Source of the DNA: Bradysia coprophila
Lineage: Eukaryota; Arthropoda; Insecta; Diptera; Sciaridae
Direction of reading: 5' to 3'
DNA length: 64,000 nt
Assembly: GCF_014529535.1 (NCBI RefSeq)
Contig: NC_050737.1
Coordinates: 3,468,714 to 3,532,713, forward strand
The notes under the pieces are model-generated. The model made no database searches. It was not told the origin of the DNA and saw only the letters and a list, made by a program, of their open reading frames with translations. Below are positions 22,882 through 34,903 of the stretch, piece by piece. Each line of letters begins with the position of its first letter. Within the stretch, counting starts at the first letter, position 1. The position numbers and the translations under genes are program-made.

Positions 22882-22967
22882 TGTCGAGAAGAGATATATC
22901 GAGATAAACAAAAACTCCCTAGAGGGATAAGCTCGAGATTATCGTTCTAGACAGATAAAATCATATA
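22871..22967. repeat. Short foldback adjoining the 22.75 kb hairpin
   Basis: ATTTTATCTGTCGAGAA on the left pairs with TTCTAGACAGATAAAAT on the right around CTCCCTAGAGGG. It shares the ATTTTATCTG border with the neighbouring element. Confidence 0.55.
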
Positions 22968-23412
22968 TTTGAATGTGTGTGTGACAGCTCCGTGTACAGT
23001 ACACGGGACTCTTAATGTCAAAAGTAAAGGGACTCATAATGTCAAAAGCAAAGCAAAGTTGACGTTTTCGTGTTAGTGGTGTGTGTGATATAATTGTTCA
23101 ATGAATTTCGGTCATAATTCCTCTAGGAAGTCTACCTCTATGCGTTGACACATCTAAAAGAAATTATTAATCGAAACGTAATGAAAGTAACTTCTGAGGA
23201 ATTAAAGTTTAATTGCAAAAAAGATTCGATCGCGAATTGCTTGTTAACCTCTAAAAGATTTAAGTCCAGGTCCATTTTTCTATCTGTGTGAGAATATTTT
23301 CACATGAAAATATGTTATGTTTAAGAGTAAACTAAAAGTGCTCATGACTCACCGATTTACGCGATACTTTATCGCATAGGCCTTATTACAATTCAATTTC
23401 GACGATAAATTT

Positions 23413-23547
23413 AATAGTAGATTATTCACCTCTGTCCACATGTTTATTTAGACACTTGGGGAGTTGTTGCATGAGCCGAAGGCGAATGTTATAACCCCAA
23501 GTGTCTAAATAAACATGTGGACAGAGGTGAATACGCTATTTTATCTA
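23413..23547. repeat. Foldback element with GAGCCGAAGGCGAA tip, perfect arms
   Basis: Starts AATAGTA and ends GCTATTTTATC. 35-base arms (CACCTCTGTCCACATG... TTGGGG) pair perfectly around the tip at 23473-23486. Perfect pairing suggests recent origin or recent arm-to-arm conversion. Confidence 0.75.
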
Positions 23548-23608
23548 CCGACGGCGAAATAATAGCACTTTTTCACTGCTATTATTTGGCCTAGGTAGAT
23601 AAAATAAT
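23535..23608. repeat. Short foldback adjoining the 23.4 kb hairpin
   Basis: TATTTTATCTACC pairs with GGTAGATAAAATA, and inside it AAATAATAGCA pairs with TGCTATTATTT. It overlaps the right border of the larger hairpin, repeating the 22.75/22.87 kb arrangement. Confidence 0.6.
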
Positions 23609-24158
23609 ATTAAATATTTTTGTAACTGCCAATGGACATGGACTAATGTAACGCGGACCGGGACCATCCACTTATCAGATTTTTTCCGTGTGCATTGATT
23701 GCATTTTATGATACTGGATTGCAGTAGATGCATAATGTTTAAACATAACACACCGAAGGTAAGTTAAATTAGTTATTTTCGCAAGAAAAATGCCTTCTGA
23801 GTGAAAACATATTAATTATTGTATGGTTTCAAGTTTATAGCAGAATTACGTGTTTAAAAGGTAAGTGACCTAAATTTTGATAAGGTTGCTGACAAGATCA
23901 AATTTAAAGTTGTAGATGTTTCACTTAAACTCTCATGTTTTATCGACAGAGACATCCAAAATAAACGATGACCTCTGGCTAGTGCGATCTTAATTTATTT
24001 ATGTTAACTTACAAGTGAAGTAATACGTTTGCATAGGACCCTTTTACATTTAGTATTCAAGCTTCAATAACGCAGGTGCGGTTTACTAATCTATTGAATT
24101 TGTTGAATAATAGAGTTGTAATATTTAAAAAAAAAAACATGAATATTGACGTTCGCTA

Positions 24159-24164
24159 TTTATT
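24159..24164 (-). terminator. Poly(A) signal of the calaxin-like gene
   Basis: AATAAA on the minus strand, about 55 bases after the stop codon; a normal position for a short 3' UTR. Confidence 0.45.
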
Positions 24165-24217
24165 GTAAAATGTAAAATCAACAATTAATTATCACTAATT
24201 AATCGCACTATTATTTT

Positions 24218-27200
24218 TTAACCTTGCAATGTTGATAGAAAAGAAATGGTGGCGCTATCGGACGGTAGACATTGTCCAAATGCTTCAATTAGTAATGGTT
24301 CTTCAGCGACAGCTGCAGAGTAATCTTCAAAAGACACCTGAGGATAAGAATTTTTTACTCTTAGTTCGACTCATCAACACTTTATAAAAGCAAAAAAAAG
24401 CATTGATAATTCTTAGTCTAATGACACAGAGTGACGCTAAAGAGACCCAATTCATTTTTTCTATTTTGTTCTCCTGTCAAATTTAGATCAAAAGAAAATG
24501 TTGAATTATGCGAACATAACGAACTTTACTAACTATAATGGTTTACCCCCATTATTAGTAACTGGATGTTACACGTACTAATTTTTGGTTTAAACTTCTC
24601 ACTGTATTACGTCAAAAGTGGTAAGTAAAGTCCCATCCGTAGTCGAATAACTACAGATATTTGAAGCGAATTCGCCTTATCTAAATTGAAATAGATACAG
24701 TCAGAGACAGTGAAATTTCAGCATGAATTATCATCTGTTTTTTCAGCTGATTAACACATACAATCAAAACATACGGTTGAAGCTGCTACAAGAACGCATT
24801 TGGTTGTTGTGCGTTTCATTTTTAATTTGCAGCGGACTTACGGTGTGTGAATTCGCATCTACCTGGTCAGAAACAATTTCACTTTCAGAGCTGGGTCCTG
24901 AAGCCCAGCTTGACATTTTCCAAAAATCAGTACACCCTAATTTAGCGTTACGCCATACCTTCTTTTAAAACAATTCTTTCTACTCGTTAAACCCTGTAAC
25001 TTTCCATTTGAAACCTACTCTACATCGGCAATGCTTTACGAGATTAAGCTAAAACCATAAAATTGATTCCAGGCATGCGAACAAAGCAAAGAAGAAACTT
25101 ACCTTCCCATCTTTGTCAATATCGAATTTCTTCAACGCAATATCCACCAAATCTTTCACGCCCTCGTCAGGATCTTCGTCCTGTGGCTGTTTGATTAAAC
25201 AATTTTTCAGCAACGAAAACATTTCATCCTTGGTCACGAAGCCATCATTGTTTAAATCGTACACTCTGAAACAGAATGCGGCTCTTTCCGCTTGGGTGCC
25301 TCTTAAAAAAACGGATAGCCCAACCAGCCATCCTTCTAAACGAAGTGGCAGTCCCTCGTGTCCCTTTTCCCAAGCTGTAAATATTCGTTCCATTAGCGTT
25401 TCTTCAGTCACGATATCAAAAGTGCTGTGTAGAAGTTCACGAAAGACGTTTCGATCGATGCCCTTAAAAAATTAAGTTGGAAATTTACTTCAAGTTATCT
25501 TGCAAACAAACATACAAGTTTTTTTTTTGTGAAACAAAACATTAAAACTAATGACAAACTTTAAATGGCAATTTGTTTCGTGAATGAATTGGTATAATTG
25601 AACCATTGAACGTAGAATATGAACCTATTACACCAATTATAAATGCAGTAATAAAAAGCTAAAGAATATGAATTCGGTTGTGTAGTTTGACAAAAAAAAT
25701 TGTTAAGTAAGTTATTTGTACCGACAGATACAATTATTGTAATTTTTAGATTGCATGCAAGCAATATCGTTAGACCTGTACGAAATGCAAGCTTCATGTA
25801 AGTCTATCATTCCATTTCGTTTTCCAATTTTCTAGTTCATTTTTCACAAAAGAAAGCAAAGACTTCTTAGACCTCTGGAAACAAATTTTGTTGACGGCAA
25901 TATCAAATTAGTAAACTTGAAGATCTGATCACTATCAGAACTAAATTAAAATGTTCTATGGCTACCGATTGGCAAATGAACTTTCTTAAAAGTTGCATCA
26001 CCTTCACTGTGACTGCTACCACTTCACATGGAGCTTTCAGACATTACCCTGTAGCGCAGTGGTTTAAGGGGCGCAAAATTGGCTATTTATGCCAAAATCA
26101 GGATGGCGCTCTGTTGGGTAGAAAAGTTTATCTCAGTTTTTTTTTAAATCAGTTGGGGTAGATAAACATTGAAAAACCTTTGTTAACAGAAGAAAAAATC
26201 CTTCTAGAAAAAAGAAATGGTTTAGAAAATCTTCTTATAATCAGAGCAAAATTCTTAGAAAATCACTGAAAATCCGTAGAGAATTTTCTGTTGGAAAATC
26301 AGCGGTCCAGGACCAGACTAAGAGTATATTGAGGTCACGATCTTTGCTCTTCTTCTAACATTTCTTGGTTCTATAATCATTATTATGATGCTTTGAATTG
26401 CTGCTTCAGACCAGTAATAAAACGTAGAAAAATATTTGAAAAGAGCATTTCGTTTTCAAGACAATAATATCGAAGGCTGGCAGTCACATAAATATAGCAA
26501 CGCCAAACGAACTAAAATAACTTTTCACAACCGATACCGATATGCATTGGAATCCATTTGTTAAATTGAAATACCGGAGAATTTTCTAAATTGAATGTTT
26601 GCATGAAATCTTCAATCAATCGGCTTAGGTTTATGTCGAAAAGTTGCTCAAAGATAAAACCGTTATAACGGGAGGGGAAAATTATGTGAGAAAATTTTGT
26701 ACTTTTCATCGTCAATAACTTTAATATAATTGAAAGAAACATAAGTCTTAAATACGATAATGATGAGGTCATCAAGCAGAACATATTTGTAGAAATCCTA
26801 TCACAACGTCAATAAACGATTTTTCTTTGTATACAACGCCTTAGGATCTGTCTGTAGTACGCAGTGTAAAGAAATAAATTGATAGAGTTATTAAGAATGA
26901 AATAGTATACTTAAAAGCAGTAGTAGAATTTGGAGTCTGTGTTTGTAATGAAGTAGTGAAACTGACTTGCATCTCTCAGTCGATTTGCATCTTGCTATTT
27001 TTATCGGTTTCGGTTTACTACTTTTTTCTTTACTAAACCACAAATTTTCCTTGAGTATCAGGCTTCCCACAAATGTCTCTACTGTGCAAAATTACTCGTT
27101 ACGTCGGAAAGAAGTTACAGCCGGCAGAAATAGTTATTTATTTACAGAGGGAAGAAAATAGGAAATTCCAACCAGAGCGAAGTTTTGGGGCCACGACGAT

Positions 27201-28595
27201 TTTCATATGGGCGAAGTGTGATTAGCCATTTTCGGAACAAAAAAACATCAATTCTTTACACCATTTTTCAAGACTAAAGGGGACAGCTCGTCGAAGAAAA
27301 TGTCTTTTTTTTTCTCCACTGTCAAAACAGGACAGTAGAAAATAGACATTTTCTCTTCCGAATTGTCATCAGACGAAGCGTCAACAAAACAGTAATGCGA
27401 AATCTTACGTTGTAGTAACACCAACAAATCATCATTTTCTCATGACCTTTTCAGCGAAGAATCACACCGCACACCTCCATGAAATGTATAACCTGAAGTG
27501 AATCGAAACACTAAAGCACTAGAATGTGCGTGTTCACGTTACGTAGACATAATCTCTAAGAACAAACTAACACTTTTTCATCCTATAATAACAAAAAGGA
27601 AAAAATATTTCCAACGTAGGTAGTTGCGTTAGCTGTAGTATGTATTATAGAAAAATGCAGGAACGGTTTCGACCTCAGAGAATATCCTTGTTGTCTCGTT
27701 GGATTGTTGAAGCTATACATTGTGCTTTACACAACTTTTGGTTTTTCCGTTTCAACAGTTGAAGCTACACATTGTGCAATGCTTGGAAGAGATATTTTAT
27801 AAATTTTGTGGACATATTGCACTTTGCGGCAACTTCTATCCTTTTCAGACATGTAGAATATGTGGGAAACCTGAAATAGGCCAAGTATTTTCTCGCGGTA
27901 TTTCCCCCCGCCCTCAACCAATAAGTTTTTGTTTCTTCCGATAACAATCAAACCAATAAATAGAAAGCCACATACGGAAAATAATATAGTAACCGAATGC
28001 GATGTACACACATACCCTGTATATCCGATTGTCTTACTGTTCAATATTCATTTTATTCATAACAAACCTGAAATATATATTCTCTTTACATCTATAAATT
28101 ACACGCTAGCATACCTCAATCATTGCATGCTTTGCTACCACTGGATTATTGGCTGCAAGTGCTCGCGATGTTACATGACAATTAGACACCAGTTTCTTGT
28201 AAATGCGACACAGAGCCTCGATTTCTGTTCTGGGAATATTGTCGACAGTGAGCTCTAATTTGCTGATTATATAGTGCGGGAAGTGTTTTCGAAACGCCTA
28301 ATTCCATTTACACTTACTTGGTAAAATGTGTTTTTTTCTTCAATGTTTCCAACAATTTCGGATTCAATTTCCCAGATGCCTCTTCCATTTTCTTAGCTCT
28401 TAATTTTCGTCTCCGCAATTTCTCTCGTTCGGCCGCTGCTACGTCCTTATCGCCAGACTGTTTCGTTTGATTTGATATACGGCGACTGCTTGCTAACAGT
28501 AGGGAAACTGTTTTCATTATCAATGCACCCCTTTTTGGCGGATTTGCGCGTGTGCCATCCGCGACTTTTCCCCGTTGATCTTTTTCTTTATTCAT
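24218..28595 (-). CDS. Clxn: Calaxin-like EF-hand protein (EFCAB1 family)
   Basis: Four coding exons on the minus strand: 28318-28595, 28115-28229, 25103-25462 and 24218-24337. All have GT-AG introns in phase, giving ~290 residues if the start is the ATG at 28595. The protein follows vertebrate calaxin closely from THFTKTEIEALCRIYKKLV on: GIDRNVFRELLHSTFD, a first EF loop, YDLNNDGFVTKDEMF, QPQDEDPDEGVKDLVDIALK, FDIDKDGKVSFEDY and EPLLIEAFGQCLP. Calaxin is a calcium sensor on outer-arm dynein in cilia and sperm tails. EF2 (DLNNDGFVTKDE) has all ligands. EF3 (DIDKDGKVSFED) ends in Asp and is split by an intron. EF1 (EKGHEGLPLRLE) lacks key acidic ligands. The N terminus carries an extra basic segment absent from the ~211-residue vertebrate protein. 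The frame is open to an ATG at 28736, but that adds a hydrophobic stretch after a likely acceptor, so I prefer 28595. Confidence 0.92.
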
Positions 28596-30700
28596 TTCGG
28601 TTTGTTGATTACACGCTTCCGGTTTTGATATAAATTTTAATGTGCTGTTAGTGTTGTTGTTATGTATCGAAAATGAGTAATAAATTCTGGAAACGAAAAT
28701 TTCAATCATAATAACACCTACGAACACGATTAGCATAATGAATTTATGGTGTGTGGTAGCGATAAGTGAATTTTTAGCTCTTGAACTATATTTGGTTGAT
28801 TTTCAAAAGTAACGATACATCGCACTGTGTGTGAGAGGAGTGCGTCTCCTAGGGGATGGACTGCGCTAATTGGGAGTCGTATTAAGATTATTGCACAATT
28901 TTATACTTTTCTGCGACTGAGGTATATTTAGGTTTCAGTTTCAGTCTACCCTACCACTTGAAGATTCCAAAATAAATGACCGAAATCGTACAGAGCTTAA
29001 TGAGATCTAAGCCCTAAAATTGTACGAATATAAAGCAATAATTGAGAGATAGCCTCATGTCATAGTTGGTCATATGTCTGGTCTGGCCTACAGTTTATTA
29101 CCGGCCTAAGAAGCAGCTGTCTAAGGTGCCCAATTGGATTAAATAAAGTTTAAATAAAATAGGGATTTAAAGAAAGGTTAGACGTACGCATTGCGCACAG
29201 TCGAGTCACCCTATATAGGCGTTCCTTGCGTGAAGATTCAGTCACAGAAAGCCAGTAAATGTAAATTGTACAAGAACAAGCCGTCGGTTGTCTCTTAATG
29301 TTGAGTTCTTCCTTACCGACTCGCCAGCCACCCATCGCTGCGTTAAATTGAAGGACTCGCTGTTCACAAATAATTCTATCGGCACACTGGTCTTACCCAT
29401 ATACCACCGATCATGTCATAGGTTCATTAAGAATTGAAACATGAAAACTAACATGGAAAGTCTGTGTTAACTTCACTGCGAAAGTTGAACGTACACAAAT
29501 TACATTCCATACCTAAAAACAAAGTTTTACCAATGCACAATTCCGTTTGACACAGTGATGATGTATCGATGTTTCGTATTCCAATAGCATGTTTGCCACG
29601 GATGCTTGCGTGGCATTTTTGTTATTATCATTTTTCGAATTTATTTTGTAATGAAAACTATCAAATCGGGTAAACATATCAATCCACTGTTCTTTTTGAA
29701 TGACTATATGAGCACGGTTTTGTAATACGGAAAATAGGAAATGTCGATTGCAGGAACGGCAGCCCTTACATTTCATGCGTTTGTTCGGAACTATTCAACG
29801 TATTTGAAGAATGTTGCATGGGCATTAATCATTATTCGATTTACATATCCCCAGGGATATGTTATTGAGTGTTTTGTCAAAGTAAAAATATGAGTACCGT
29901 GGTCTCAAAAAGTCTTTTATAAGTCTTTAACGGGCGGTTGTCATTTAACATGTTGTGGTGTAAGTTTCACGACACTTAACAAGCCAATAACTTTAAAATA
30001 AAGTCATTGTAATGTTAAGGGCATGGTAGATTTCTTACACTTGCTTTGGAATTAGTGGTTTTGGCTTGTGAAACGTTTGAGCCCGAGCCTTAGTCAAAAC
30101 AGAAACTTCCAAGCAAATACGTATTGTGCTAAAGAAAAAATTTAATTTATTCCGCCTTTAACTTAGCAACTGATCTATTACATTCGTATCCCATTCACAA
30201 CTCTACGTAGAAGAATTTTAGTTTTCATTATGTATTACATCACCCGACTGTACAACATTAATTATCAATAAAGGTCGATTAGTTGTGCTTGTTGTTAATA
30301 CCTTGTCGTTTAACTATGATCATGACCTAACATATTGTAAGTAAGCTGGATCTATGAACGATTTAAAATATCATCGCACAACCGTAATGAAAACATTAGA
30401 TATCTGAAGCATACAGCTGAAATTAAATGAAAATAACTCCTAAACATAGACTATATGAAATGTTATATGAGAATGTGAACGATGAAATTGATACGTTTGA
30501 ACAATAAGAAACGTATCAAAGTAATTTGAAATGAAAGAAAATACTAAAAGAATCGCCGGTATGTTCGTGAATGGACTTTTATTCATAGTCAACCAAATGT
30601 AAAAAAAAATCTTATTTAAACGTACATTAGTCAACCGTTGCTTGACTATGTTAAAACTGCTTAAGGTCTTGAGGACTTTTTATTATATATTGAAGATAAT

Positions 30701-31593
30701 CAGTGGCGGATTACCCTATGGGAAATTCGGTACCGTGCCCATGGCGCTGGAAACATTTGGCGCTGAGCTCAGCCACAGAATGGACAATTATTGTCTGAAG
30801 AGAAATTGTTTATTTGTTTCAAACTGAAATTAAAAAAAATTCTGCGGCGCTCGTAATCTGTCACAAACCTATAGACAGTTTGCGGATGCCTAATCACATA
30901 AAGCACAGTACGCACTTACTTTTTAAAATTTTTATTTTGACGAGTGCAGGAGTCCACGGGTTAAAAGTGAAAAATTCAATTCGTATGTCATAGTATTCAG
31001 TCCAAACATTTACAAAAAGGAATTATTTTGCGAGGAAACATGAATGGTGAAGTCTAAAATGAAACATTTAGAACTATAGTTCTTCAAATCATGGAAAGTG
31101 TCAAAAAACGAGAAAACAGCGCGTATTCGATCACTTGAACTAGTTCAGAATGAATTGCTGAGCTGATGTTCATTTGCCTTTTACACACAAGAGCGTAAAT
31201 CAGGTTAAAAAAGGAAATCTGATGCCTCGAAAAAGAAAAAGCTCGACCATTGAATTAGCGTAAAAACTACGAATTGTGATGTGGTCTTCATAAACTAAAA
31301 TTTGTAACTTTTAACTCACACCAGTCAGTGTCATGCCAATAATCAAAAAAGCATTTTTTTATGGTATCAGAATTTGTGTAGTGATACCTTATTTTTGAAA
31401 ATTTCTTGCGCTCGCAATTACATTTCTTCCACTTCTATCGTAACACTTTCATTCATTTCAATAGTCCTCGGAAGGCACGTCTTAAACAAGCAGCAATTTT
31501 CGTTAGTACCACCTTGTTATATGAAATTCATATAGAAAAATTGGCGCTTAAATTGCGTTTGCCAGTGGCGCTGAAAACCTTAATCCGCCCCTG
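30701..31593. mobile_element. Non-autonomous hAT-type element with 8-bp target duplication
   Basis: The left end CAGTGGCGGATTA and right end TAATCCGCCCCTG form imperfect terminal inverted repeats of hAT type (CAG...CTG). AAGATAAT borders the element on both sides exactly (30693-30700 and 31594-31601), and an 8-bp duplication is the hAT hallmark. GGCGCT recurs near both ends (30740-30850 and 31545-31575) as subterminal motifs. The 893-bp interior has no transposase frame, so movement would need an enzyme made elsewhere. Confidence 0.9.
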
Positions 31594-31744
31594 AAGATAA
31601 TAGAAAGCAGGACCAAGAGGAATAGCGACTACATTTCGGAATTGCAAATAAGACTAGAAAATTTGTAGTTTATGCTTCACTAATAACCACCAACGTCAAG
31701 TTAAGCTTTTTCCGTTCTAACAAAATGTACTGAAGAAATAAGGA

Positions 31745-32065
31745 TCGGAACAGGTCAGGTCGACCTGAAACCTGAAGCTCAGATTATCTGAAAATGTTTG
31801 TAACTGAACTTTAATCGAAATGGGTACCCGAACTGAATTTACTATATATCTGAAAAAAAAGAGTAAAAATTCAGGTAAATCTGTTGAAATTTCTGGTATA
31901 TCTGAAATTATTGCAGGTGTTTCTTACCCGATTTACCTTGACTTTAACTGAACTTCAGGTTTCAGGTAAATTCAGGTGAGCTCAGTTCAAAATCACATTT
32001 CTCTGGTCAACCTGAAATTCAAGTTCAGTTCAGATCAAGAGATACGTGACCTGTTCCGAGTCTTA
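31745..32065 (+). repeat. TTCAGGT/ACCTGAA-rich degenerate repeat, long copy
   Basis: About 300 bases dense in CAGGT, ACCTGAA, TCTGAA and CTGAACTT words, ending GTGACCTGTTCCGAG, which matches the ending at 22.17 kb. The unit length is irregular. Non-coding. Confidence 0.55.
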
Positions 32066-33211
32066 GGAAATGAAATTTTTCCTATCCACAGTCTTTTATG
32101 GGATATATATGTCTTGTCAATTGTTTGTGTTGTATGTTTTAACTCATACCACGAAAACGACTCATCTATCTTTACAAAGAAAAGCAGTGCCTACAACAGT
32201 TGTAGTACAACTGTGATTTCATCAACCTCCGAATATTTTCTATATTCATGCTAGAAGCAGTGCTGTGGATTCACTATTGGTTAAAATGTTTTTTTTTTTG
32301 ATATCTTGCAAAACGTATTGCGATTTCTTTTCATTTCATCTATTTCAGTCTATAAAAATCAAATTACAAAAATCTGCGTACAATTTCTTTTAAAATAGAG
32401 ACAACTAGAAAGACATTGTACAGTTTCTCCTTTAGAATTCGATTTCTTACGATATGAAAACATTTTTTGAAACTGTCAACATAACTACAACTGTACTCTC
32501 TGATCGCAGAATGATGTCCATGCAATCAAAAATTTCAAAAAAAAAATAATATTTTGGAGGAAGATAAGCCTAGTATGTAGAACATGATATAATCTTGGAA
32601 ACGTGCTGTTTTGGAGGTACATATTTCGCATTTATCTGCGGAAGTATCAAGAAAAAAAGATATTAGAATATAAAATGGAAGAGAGAATTAGGAGATAAGT
32701 TTATTTGACATTCAAATCTGTAACAGCGATCTGAATGATGAACTCAAACAAATCTCCTAAAATACTAATCACAAAGTATTCTAGAACTCCTAAGGACGGC
32801 TTTTAAAGCTGTGATCATTTATTATCACTTACCACGTTGTTTGTTGTATCTATAATAGATAGATGACATTTTAAAGAAGTAAATTAAAAAATTGAAATCA
32901 AAATTTTAATATAATTCTCAAAGTTAAAATCCTCTGTGTTCCAGGAATATTTAACGAATGCAAGTCTGATTGTAAAAAGTTAAAAATTTTAACTTACAAC
33001 TCAAAAGAGTTAAAAATAATTTGGTTTCGGGGAAAAAAGGCAAAAAATCTTGTAACTGAGTCTGTTGTCTATTAAAAAAGAATTAAAAATTTTTTTCTCA
33101 CACTAACAATGAAACGTCAAGCATTTCAGCCAAAGTGTTTTGTGTTCTCTATCTGCTATCAGGTACATTATTTTCATAAGAGCGGGAAAATATATTCAAC
33201 AAATTCGCACG

Positions 33212-33600
33212 TTCCGAGCGTACGCTGAAATTGTAGCATACATTTGTGCGTTTCGAAATTTTTGATCGCTGATATCTTCTTACGAGAGCCCTTTTTGAAA
33301 AATGTACGACCACATTTTCGAGTAAAAATATGTCAGTTTTGAATAAAAAATAAAATTGTCTGTGAAAGTTTCATGTGCTTTGAGAAAACTGTACCAATGC
33401 CCCAATTTGCAACAAAGGTACACTTTTCTTAAAGCACATGGAACTTTCACAGACAATTTTATTTTTTATTCAAAACTGACATATTTTTACTCGAAAATGT
33501 GGTCGTACATTTTTCAAAAAGGGCTCTCGTAAGAAGATATCAGCGATCAAAAATTTCGAAACGCAGAAATGTAGGCATTAATTTCAGCGTACGCTCGGAA
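33212..33600. mobile_element. 389-bp foldback element with ~175-bp arms
   Basis: TTCCGAGCGTACGCTGAAAT at the left is the exact inverse of the right end, and the arms stay near-identical (AAGTTTCATGTGCTTT... against ...AAAGCACATGGAACTTT) up to a ~40-base centre. The only notable arm difference is a small block near the outer ends. No target duplication or ORF is seen. It looks like a foldback or large MITE. Confidence 0.8.
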
Positions 33601-34149
33601 GCTCTTAAAACTGACATTCAACATGTATTAGACTCGGTTCGCTTGAATGTCACCACTGCAGCTTTTTATTAGTTGATGGTGTTGGTGGTACCAAAGAAAA
33701 GTACGATGAAAATTGAAAGTGCAAATGAATTGAATTAGCTGGGACCGTACTTACTACAATAACTGTTCTTAATGTCTTAAGGCTAGCACATTTCCTCAGA
33801 TCATGAAAAATTTATGAAAATTGCTCAAAAAATGAGAGTTTAATTCATGTTTGCATCAAGCATGGCAAAAATTTGACACCTGATTCATACATTTTCTGGT
33901 CAAAAAAATATTTTTCATTAACTGTGAAAGACAAGTTTAAAGTAACGACAAAATAACTTCGTATTCATTGGAAAAAGTTTCCATTCCATTCATGCGTCGA
34001 AAGTTTTGAGCACACGATGTCGAAGCTGTTTTTTTTAACAATATCGAAGCCGAAGCCGTGATGCATTATCAAAATAAACATTTTGGACCAAGGTACATAC
34101 TAGTAGATTATGTATTTTCAACCTCTGAGGCAAACAGGTAAGCCTAGAG

Positions 34150-34290
34150 CAACGTTCTTCAAGCAAAATTGCTTCGAGTGACACCTGCCAAATAGAGTAC
34201 TACTTTGTATCTTTGTATGAAAAATTGGTTTGATACACTGTCCTGTTTCAGTACTTTATTTACAGTACCACTCTAAATCCAGCACTGTCC
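34150..34290. mobile_element. Partial MITE of the CAACGCACTTC family
   Basis: CAACGTTCTTCAAGCAAAA at the left, TGCCAAATAGAGTACTA inside and ACACTGTCCTGTTTCAGTA further on match the 13.4 kb copy. The right terminal repeat is not recognisable. Confidence 0.55.
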
Positions 34291-34379
34291 TGCTTTTTTT
34301 GTTACAATTTGTTATAAGTACATCTGAGTTCATTGTCTGATGACAGACCAAGGGAACATACGCTGGAAGTAAATGCAAA

Positions 34380-34903
34380 ACATTTCGAGACTGTCAACAG
34401 CTTATTAACCTAGGGTCGCTGGTCAACAGAGATAATAACATCGGAGGGGAAATACGTAGAAGATTAACACTTGGAAACTCAAGTTGTTACAATCTTCAAA
34501 AACTCTTTCGGTCAAAAATGCTCAACCGCAACCAAGAATTCTTCGATCATTTTTTGAAGGTGTCAATGTGAACGGCAATTGGCGAACAAGATACAATCAT
34601 GAGCTGTATCCGCTTTACAGTGAGCCCTATGTAGCCAAATTCATCAGAATCAATCAATTAAGATGGATCGGTCATGTACAAAGAATTGATGAGGAGCATG
34701 TGCCTCTGAAACTAATAAACACAAACCGCGATGGTAACCGCAGACCAAGATGACCAATAGCTAGATGGAAAGATGCAGCTGAGTCGGATCTGAAAGCACT
34801 AAGAGTGAGCGATTGGAGAGCGTTGACGTGTAATAGGTCTGATTGGAGAAGATTGCTGAAGGAGGCCAAAACTAATAGTAGGTTGCAGTGCCAAATTAAG
34901 TAG
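34380..34903 (+). pseudogene. Decayed LINE reverse transcriptase C terminus
   Basis: Frames here read INLGSLVNRDNN, GGEIRRRL and LQKLF, then in another frame RILRSFFEGVNVNGNWRTRY, YNHELYPLYSEPYVAKFIRI and LRWIGHVQRIDEEHVPLKL, then ARWKDAAESDLKAL. This is the familiar tail of the endonuclease/reverse transcriptase of insect non-LTR elements. A long part between the LQKLF and RILR blocks is missing, with a frame change near 34515. A TGA interrupts the frame at 34752-34754, before ARWKDA. The frame ends at TAG 34901-34903. It is a dead fragment. Confidence 0.8.

Larger units (their letters stand above)
11517..24217. other. 12.7 kb without a recognised gene
   Basis: AT-rich DNA between the SDR and calaxin-like genes, or partly the 5' UTR intron of the SDR gene. 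The open frames are short (the longest are about 100 codons), lack recognisable domains and have no convincing splice partners. I find only the repeats listed separately: foldbacks near 12.8, 20.4 and 22.7-23.6 kb, MITEs near 13.4, 17.6, 18.5 and 20.3 kb, and duplicated blocks near 16 kb. Confidence 0.55.

Noticed and set aside
24723..24968. 81-codon plus-strand frame
   Set aside because: Lies wholly in an intron of the calaxin-like gene with no domain, splice or homology support.
26040..26130. GGGGCGC...GGCGCTCTG block resembling hAT subterminal sequence
   Set aside because: No defined ends or target duplication, so too weak to call.
27720..28258. Overlapping frames on both strands near 28 kb
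   Set aside because: Shadows around the real 28115-28229 minus-strand exon and AT-rich intron; no independent support.
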